Below are positions 59,270-64,000 of a stretch of DNA of 64,000 nucleotides, in pieces (within the stretch, counting starts at the first letter, position 1; each line of letters opens with the position of its first letter). The stretch is taken from the NCBI GenBank assembly GCA_051649085.1, contig JBOFGK010000010.1:62001-126000 (forward strand), read 5' to 3'. This stretch comes from JBOFGK01 sp051649085 (lineage in GTDB: Bacteria > Bacillota_I > Bacilli_A > UBA3375). Below the pieces are notes generated by a model. The model ran no database searches. It was given only the letters and a program-made list of their open reading frames with translations, and was not told the origin of the DNA. The translations under genes were made by a program, and so were the position numbers.

Positions 59270-60048
59270 TATTTTTCTCCTTTAGGTAGTGTAGGCCAAA
59301 ATTTACTAGTGACTTTAGCATATTCTTGGTATGCTTCACGTTTCATCATTGTTTTTTCTAACATTGGAACACCAGATAACTTTACAATTAAAAAGTTGAT
59401 CAAAAGTGGACTAATAAGTGAAAATGGATTGTGAGAAATTGCAAAACTTATTAAGAAAATACCATACCAAATTACAACTTCCCCAAAATAATTTGGATGA
59501 CGTGTGTATTTCCAAAGACCTGTGTTTAAAACAGACGTTGGCTTAGTACGCATATATTGATTAAGTTGATAGTCGCCAATTACTTCAAATAAATAGCCAA
59601 TTAAGAAAATTAATAAGCCAATTACTGCAAGTACGATATATGTTGGATTCGTTGAAGTAAAAGCGCTAATAAATGAAAATCCAATAATTAAACTAAATAC
59701 CATTTGCATACAATAAATATATATAAACTCTTTGATTAAAAGAGGAATCCTTTTAAAGTTTGTAGTTAACTTTGTTTGAATTGCCACATAACGTTTATCT
59801 TCTGGCTTATTCCAATTACGTCTTAATAGATGGATGCTTAAACGTAATCCCCAGGCAAAAACTACGAGTAAAAGAAGTTTGTGCACAGTTGTTTGTGCGG
59901 ATTGAATGTAAAACCAAAACGCTAAATTTACAAAACTTAACCCCCAAAAAATGTCAATTATATCATGCTTTCCTTTTAGTTTCCCGATAATGAAAACAAA
60001 TAAATAAAAAATAAAATTAATTACTAATGCTTCTAAAAAAATACTCAT
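59269..60048 (-). CDS. DUF1295 / steroid 5-alpha-reductase-like membrane protein
   Basis: 259 residues from ATG 60048 (AAAGGAGGAAAA upstream). About seven TM helices; the motif NTGLWKYTRHPNYFGEVVIW (about 193-212) is diagnostic of DUF1295/isoprenylcysteine methyltransferase-like reductases. Probably acts on a membrane lipid; substrate unknown. Forms an operon with DUF2177. Confidence 0.82.
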   Translation of the reverse strand: MSIFLEALVINFIFYLFVFIIGKLKGKHDIIDIFWGLSFVNLAFWFYIQSAQTTVHKLLLLVVFAWGLRLSIHLLRRNWNKPEDKRYVAIQTKLTTNFKRIPLLIKEFIYIYCMQMVFSLIIGFSFISAFTSTNPTYIVLAVIGLLIFLIGYLFEVIGDYQLNQYMRTKPTSVLNTGLWKYTRHPNYFGEVVIWYGIFLISFAISHNPFSLISPLLINFLIVKLSGVPMLEKTMMKREAYQEYAKVTSKFWPTLPKGEK

Positions 60049-60325
60049 TTTTCCTCCTTTGTGCTTGAAATTGCACACGTATAAATTAATTATATCAAAT
60101 ATATTTTTTCGAAAACTAAATATGTATATTATTGTTAAATTAAAAGAAAAAGAGTATTAGTGCTTTCTGGACAAATATAAAATAAGTAATGAAGAGATTA
60201 GCTTTTAAACTTACAACAAGTATAAGAAGATTGAAATTATTTTTAAAGTATTAAACTTAAAAGTTGGAGTTACTTTTAGAAGAAAAATGGTATAATAGAT
60301 ATTAAGAATTAAAAAAGGAGTAAAC

Positions 60326-62089
60326 ATGTTATGGAATTTAGATTCATACTACACTAGTTTTACAGGTGAATTTCAAACTGATGAAAAACAGCTAGAAGAT
60401 TTGAAACAACTAATTATTGAAGAGAATAGAATTGAAAAATTAGGTCAGAGCTCAACAGAAAAATTAGTTATTAATTTTTTAAATCAAGAAATTAACTTTT
60501 ATCAATTGTATGGAAAAATGGTGAACTATTGTAGTTTATTGCTTGCAGTAAATGCTGCTGATATTGAAGCGAAAAATGCACTTCAGCGCTTGAAAAAGCA
60601 AAAGGCAAGTGCTGTATCATCATTAAGTTTGCTTAAACAAACTATGTTAGAACGAGCAGATTATCTTGAGATAATTGAACAAGAACAATTTCAAGAACAT
60701 CAGTTTATTTTAAACGAAGAGTATGAAAATAAACGATTTTTACTAAGTCCGTCAGTAGAAGAGACTTTAATGCAAGCTAAAATGAACGGATCTGAGCTTT
60801 GGTTAAATTATAAAAATGAAGTTATTGCTAATCATCAAGTTGAATTGAATGGTCAAAAATTACCGCTTACAGAAGTCCTTAATTTAAGTAATTCAAATAG
60901 TGCTAGTGTACGAAAAGATGCTTATTTAGCAGAAATTGCAAGTTATGAGAAAATTAAAGATGCAGTTGCGTATGCATTAAATGGAATTAAAGGTGAAGCT
61001 TTAATGACGGCAAAATTACGTGGCTATGAAAGTGTACTTGAGATGACTAATTTTGAGCAACGAATTGATTCAAAAACACTATCAACATTATTAGACGTAA
61101 TTGAAACGTCATTACCGATGTTTCAAAGGTATTTAAATGCAAAAGCAAAATATTTAGGTTATAAATCAGGTATTCCTTGGTATGACATAAATGTAATTAC
61201 AACAAAAGATGATTTACATTTTCCATATGAAGTAGGGTGTGAACTAGTATTAAATGCTTTTAAAAAATATTCAGATGAATTATATGAGTATGCTAAGCAT
61301 GCGATTGAAAATAAATGGATTGATGTATATCCTCGAATTGGGAAACGTGGTGGTGCATTTTGTTCAAGTAATGATAAAGTAGAAGAGAGTAGAATAATGC
61401 TTAATTATGGGGAAAGTTTAGATGATGTCTTCACCCTTGCACATGAACTAGGGCATGGTTATCATAGTTATTGTATGAAAGGAATGTCTCGCTTAAATCG
61501 AGTATATCCAATGACACTTGCAGAAACTGCATCAAATTTTTGTGAAAATATCCTAAGTGATTATTTACTTAACCTTGATGATGAAGTTACAAAAATGGCT
61601 ACAATTGAATTAAATACAATAAGTGAATTTCAAGTTATTGTTGATATTTATTCACGTTTCTTATTTGAATCAGAAGTTATGAAAGAACGTGATGGAAATT
61701 TTGTAAGTGCTGATGAACTATGTCAAATAATGGCTAAAGCACAAAAAATTGCATATGGAACAGGTTTGGATTCAGAATATAATCATCCATTTATGTGGAC
61801 ATGGAAACCACACTATTATAGTGCGGAAAATAATTTTTACAATTATCCATACGCATTTGGTTGTTTGTTTGCCAAAGGGTTATTTGAAAAAAATAAAGTA
61901 AACCCTAAAAGTTTTAAAGCTGATTATATAAAACTACTTAGGGCAACAGGAATGAAAAAAGTTAAAGATGTCACTTTAACTGTTGGAATTGATACGACAA
62001 CAGCTGAGTTTTGGAGTAGTTCGCTTAAACAAACAGCTAAAAACATCGAGAGGATAATTGAATTTTGGGAAAAAACATCAGGAAATTAA
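60326..62089 (+). CDS. pepF: Oligoendopeptidase F (M3 metallopeptidase)
   Basis: 587 residues, usual length about 600. Zinc motif LAHELGHGYHS (HExxH near 372) with the downstream Glu in LAETASNFCENI. N-terminal helical region forms the substrate channel lid. Cleaves 7-17 residue peptides in the cytoplasm. Extended -10 TGGTATAAT (60289-60297) and AAAAGGAG precede it. Confidence 0.93.
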   Translation: MLWNLDSYYTSFTGEFQTDEKQLEDLKQLIIEENRIEKLGQSSTEKLVINFLNQEINFYQLYGKMVNYCSLLLAVNAADIEAKNALQRLKKQKASAVSSLSLLKQTMLERADYLEIIEQEQFQEHQFILNEEYENKRFLLSPSVEETLMQAKMNGSELWLNYKNEVIANHQVELNGQKLPLTEVLNLSNSNSASVRKDAYLAEIASYEKIKDAVAYALNGIKGEALMTAKLRGYESVLEMTNFEQRIDSKTLSTLLDVIETSLPMFQRYLNAKAKYLGYKSGIPWYDINVITTKDDLHFPYEVGCELVLNAFKKYSDELYEYAKHAIENKWIDVYPRIGKRGGAFCSSNDKVEESRIMLNYGESLDDVFTLAHELGHGYHSYCMKGMSRLNRVYPMTLAETASNFCENILSDYLLNLDDEVTKMATIELNTISEFQVIVDIYSRFLFESEVMKERDGNFVSADELCQIMAKAQKIAYGTGLDSEYNHPFMWTWKPHYYSAENNFYNYPYAFGCLFAKGLFEKNKVNPKSFKADYIKLLRATGMKKVKDVTLTVGIDTTTAEFWSSSLKQTAKNIERIIEFWEKTSGN

Positions 62090-62949
62090 AAATCGGATTA
62101 TGCCAGCTAAAACCTGTAAAAAATAATCAAGTAGAATCTTTGAAAATTGCAGAAGAGTATATAAGTCAGGCTTCAAAATCTGCAGTTGATCTTGTTGTTT
62201 TTCCAGAAATGTGGAGTGTTGGCTATAATTTGCCTGAAATAGGCACAGAAGATCGAATTAATGAGTTTACAAAACAAGCATTAACAATTGATGGTGATTA
62301 TATTCAAACAGTAAAAAAGCTTGCCCAAAAATATCGTTTAGCAATTTGTATTACCTATTTAAGAGATAATTTTGGAAAAATGGAAAATGCTTTAGTGTTG
62401 ATTGATCGTATGGGACAGCATGTTTTAGAGTATTCAAAAGTACATACATGTGATTTTGGTTCGGAAAAAATTCTCCATTCTGGTCAAAGTTTTAATGTTG
62501 GTGTCTTAGATGTTGGATTTACTAAATTAAAAGTAGGAGCAATGATCTGTTATGATCGTGAATTTACAGAAAGTGCCAGGACATTGATGCTTAAAGGAGC
62601 AGAACTCATTTTAGTTCCGAATGCATGTGAATTAGAACAAAACCGAATTGCACAATTAATTAGTCGTGCATTTGAAAATATGCTTGCAATTGTATGTGTA
62701 AATTACGTAAATGAGCAGGAAAAATGGTGTTCATATGTGTTTGATGGAATGGCATTTGATAAAGCAGGAAATTCGCGTGACATGCAACTGCTTAAAACCG
62801 ATCTAGATCAAGCGCTTTACATTTGTGAGCTTGATTTAGAAGCGTTACGTATATATCGACTAGAGGAAACGTGGGGGAATGCGTATCGAAAACCTAATGC
62901 ATATCAACTTATAGTTGAACATGGGAAAGAAGTTCCATTCGTTCGTTGA
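62065..62949 (+). CDS. Carbon-nitrogen hydrolase (nitrilase superfamily)
   Basis: 294 residues from TTG 62065 (overlapping pepF by 25 bases; GAGAGG upstream). Catalytic triad: E in VVFPEMWSVGYN (about 47), K in LEYSKVHTC (about 127), C in GAMICYDREF (about 161). Family members are amidases such as omega-amidase or N-carbamoylputrescine amidase; the exact substrate cannot be read. Overlap with pepF suggests a role in peptide or amide catabolism. Confidence 0.85.
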   Translation: MGKNIRKLKIGLCQLKPVKNNQVESLKIAEEYISQASKSAVDLVVFPEMWSVGYNLPEIGTEDRINEFTKQALTIDGDYIQTVKKLAQKYRLAICITYLRDNFGKMENALVLIDRMGQHVLEYSKVHTCDFGSEKILHSGQSFNVGVLDVGFTKLKVGAMICYDREFTESARTLMLKGAELILVPNACELEQNRIAQLISRAFENMLAIVCVNYVNEQEKWCSYVFDGMAFDKAGNSRDMQLLKTDLDQALYICELDLEALRIYRLEETWGNAYRKPNAYQLIVEHGKEVPFVR

Positions 62950-63062
62950 GATTAAAATAACTAAATATGTCATTTTTTGTTTGAAGTTTGATAATATGAT
63001 ATAATATTTTTGAAAAGTATTTTGTATTTTATTGAAATTGTGTGTGTGAAAAGAAGGAAGTA

Positions 63063-63794
63063 ATGTTTAAAAATAAAGAGTTTTTATTGATCAATTTATA
63101 TATTATTTTTGCTTGTGGCTTAATTTTTGAGCTATTCAATCAATTATTTTATATTATGTATATAGAAAAAGCCGTTTTTTTCGGCATAAATAATGTATAT
63201 TTAATTGCAGTTCCAATTGTCATTCTAAGTTTTTATTATCAAAAATATCATTTTGCATTAATGCTATTTATTTTTAATACATTGTCCGAGGGAAGTATTT
63301 TTGGAATAACTTTTGAGACAAATACAGTAATTGTATCACTTTTATGGTTAACATTGATTTCGGCATTTTTGTGCTCGATTTTTGAAGTTTTTGATGTTTT
63401 TTATGGTGTGAGAATTAAAACTTTTTATAAAGTAATTGATGGAATCTTAAGTATTATATACTTCTGCGTGTTGATTTTATTTGTAGTCAATGTCAATCAA
63501 AATTTAATTGCAAGTTTTATTACAATCCCTGCAATAATCTTAGTCGGAATTGTTTACTCAATCCTCTTGATGTGGCAATCAATTAAAAATATGGCGCCAC
63601 TTAAATGGGTATTTTTCTTTACAGTTCTTATATTATATAATCCCTATTTAGTATATTTAAATGCAGAAATAATGAAATATTTTATCTATATTTTAATTGT
63701 ACTAATTGTCTTTAAAAGTTCAAAATCGAATGAAAATGATATTCCACTTTTTAGAAGTGGGTTTTATAATATTAAGTATAAATTTAATAAATAG
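63063..63794 (+). CDS. Multi-spanning membrane protein of unknown function
   Basis: 243 residues from ATG 63063 (GAAGGAAG upstream; the frame opens earlier without an SD). About seven hydrophobic helices, few charged residues, no motif recognised. It has its own promoter-like TATAAT (about 63000) and stands alone after the nitrilase gene. Confidence 0.65.
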   Translation: MFKNKEFLLINLYIIFACGLIFELFNQLFYIMYIEKAVFFGINNVYLIAVPIVILSFYYQKYHFALMLFIFNTLSEGSIFGITFETNTVIVSLLWLTLISAFLCSIFEVFDVFYGVRIKTFYKVIDGILSIIYFCVLILFVVNVNQNLIASFITIPAIILVGIVYSILLMWQSIKNMAPLKWVFFFTVLILYNPYLVYLNAEIMKYFIYILIVLIVFKSSKSNENDIPLFRSGFYNIKYKFNK

Positions 63795-63827
63795 TTTTGA
63801 AGGGGGAATAAGGAGATTACAACAAAC

Positions 63828-63859
63828 TTAACACAAGATTAACATTAATGATGTATAAT
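63828..63859 (+). promoter_or_regulatory. Second Pho-box-like promoter at the window edge
   Basis: TTAACA-N5-TTAACA (63828-63844) lies nine bases before TATAAT (63854-63859), the same spacing as at 23879-23910. The regulated gene lies beyond the right edge. Confidence 0.55.
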
Positions 63860-64000
63860 TTTTATGTATCGTTTTAAAGATAATAGATTGAAGTAAAAAA
63901 TTATCTTCAATGATTAACGTCTTTAAAAAGGTATAAAAAATACAAAAATACGGATTTTAATAGAACTTTTTAATAATTATTTAAATTAACTTTAAATTAA

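Noticed and set aside
1..64000. tRNA, rRNA, tmRNA or CRISPR loci
   Set aside because: No cloverleaf-like sequence with a TTCRA arm, no rRNA core sequences and no spacer-separated repeats were noticed on either strand; a tRNAscan/Infernal run would settle it.

Overview
The window is AT-rich DNA from a low-GC Bacillota. Shine-Dalgarno sites are strong, GTG and TTG starts occur, TGA is used as a stop (for example at the end of rsmH), and rimP-nusA-ylxR-ylxQ-infB and a division/cell-wall cluster are present. The gene order (infB followed directly by rpmG-secE-nusG; no ftsW, ftsA or ftsZ in the dcw block; pgsA and infC appended) is unlike Bacillus. A lineage near Erysipelotrichales/Culicoidibacterales is my guess, held with low confidence.

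Layout. 1-7.1 kb: remains of a mobilizable or conjugative element (relaxase, zinc-finger/Toprim/ArdC-like protein, VirD4-type coupling protein, then an iteron-like origin region). 7.2-18.2 kb: an accessory island. It holds a PHP-domain/SMC-like ATPase with a small partner, a large membrane protein carrying the same duplicated leader, three copies (intact, toxin decayed, toxin deleted) of an Fst/par-like type I toxin-antitoxin locus, a serine recombinase, and a cytosine-5 methyltransferase/restriction enzyme pair flanked by about 200-bp direct repeats that look like a structured non-coding RNA. 18.2-23.5 kb: a decayed, partly duplicated locus of small secreted and membrane proteins, including an aromatic-rich bacteriocin-like peptide, a frameshifted GtrA-like gene, an ISL3-like transposase scrap and a membrane acyltransferase. 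23.9-27.9 kb: a Pho-box-like promoter driving a small exported protein and a MacB-type ABC transporter, then a secreted matrixin-like protease with a lipoprotein.

28.2-38.9 kb: metabolic and surface genes. An RpiR regulator, a fused fructose-family PTS permease, a MalY/PatB-type PLP enzyme and RidA form one unit. Kup and a DedA protein follow on the other strand. Then comes a lipoprotein / reverse-architecture lipase / DUF4176 trio that resembles a type VII secretion effector module.

39-58.8 kb: core chromosome. rimP-nusA-ylxR-ylxQ-infB (infB carries 20 exact-length 33-bp repeats), rpmG-secE-nusG, yceD-rpmF, then rsmH-ftsL-pbpB-murE-mraY-murD-murG-murB-divIB-pgsA-DUF212-infC, packed with overlaps and so probably co-transcribed, and hslO. 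58.8-64 kb: DUF2177 and DUF1295 membrane proteins, oligoendopeptidase F, a nitrilase-family amidohydrolase, a membrane protein, and at the right edge a second Pho-box-like promoter with the same geometry as the one at 23.9 kb.

The strongest candidates for something undescribed are the repeated ncRNA flanking the restriction-modification genes (with a compensatory base-pair change between copies), the duplicated leader shared by the PHP-ATPase and membrane-protein genes, and the decay series of type I toxin-antitoxin loci. No tRNA, rRNA or CRISPR array was recognised.
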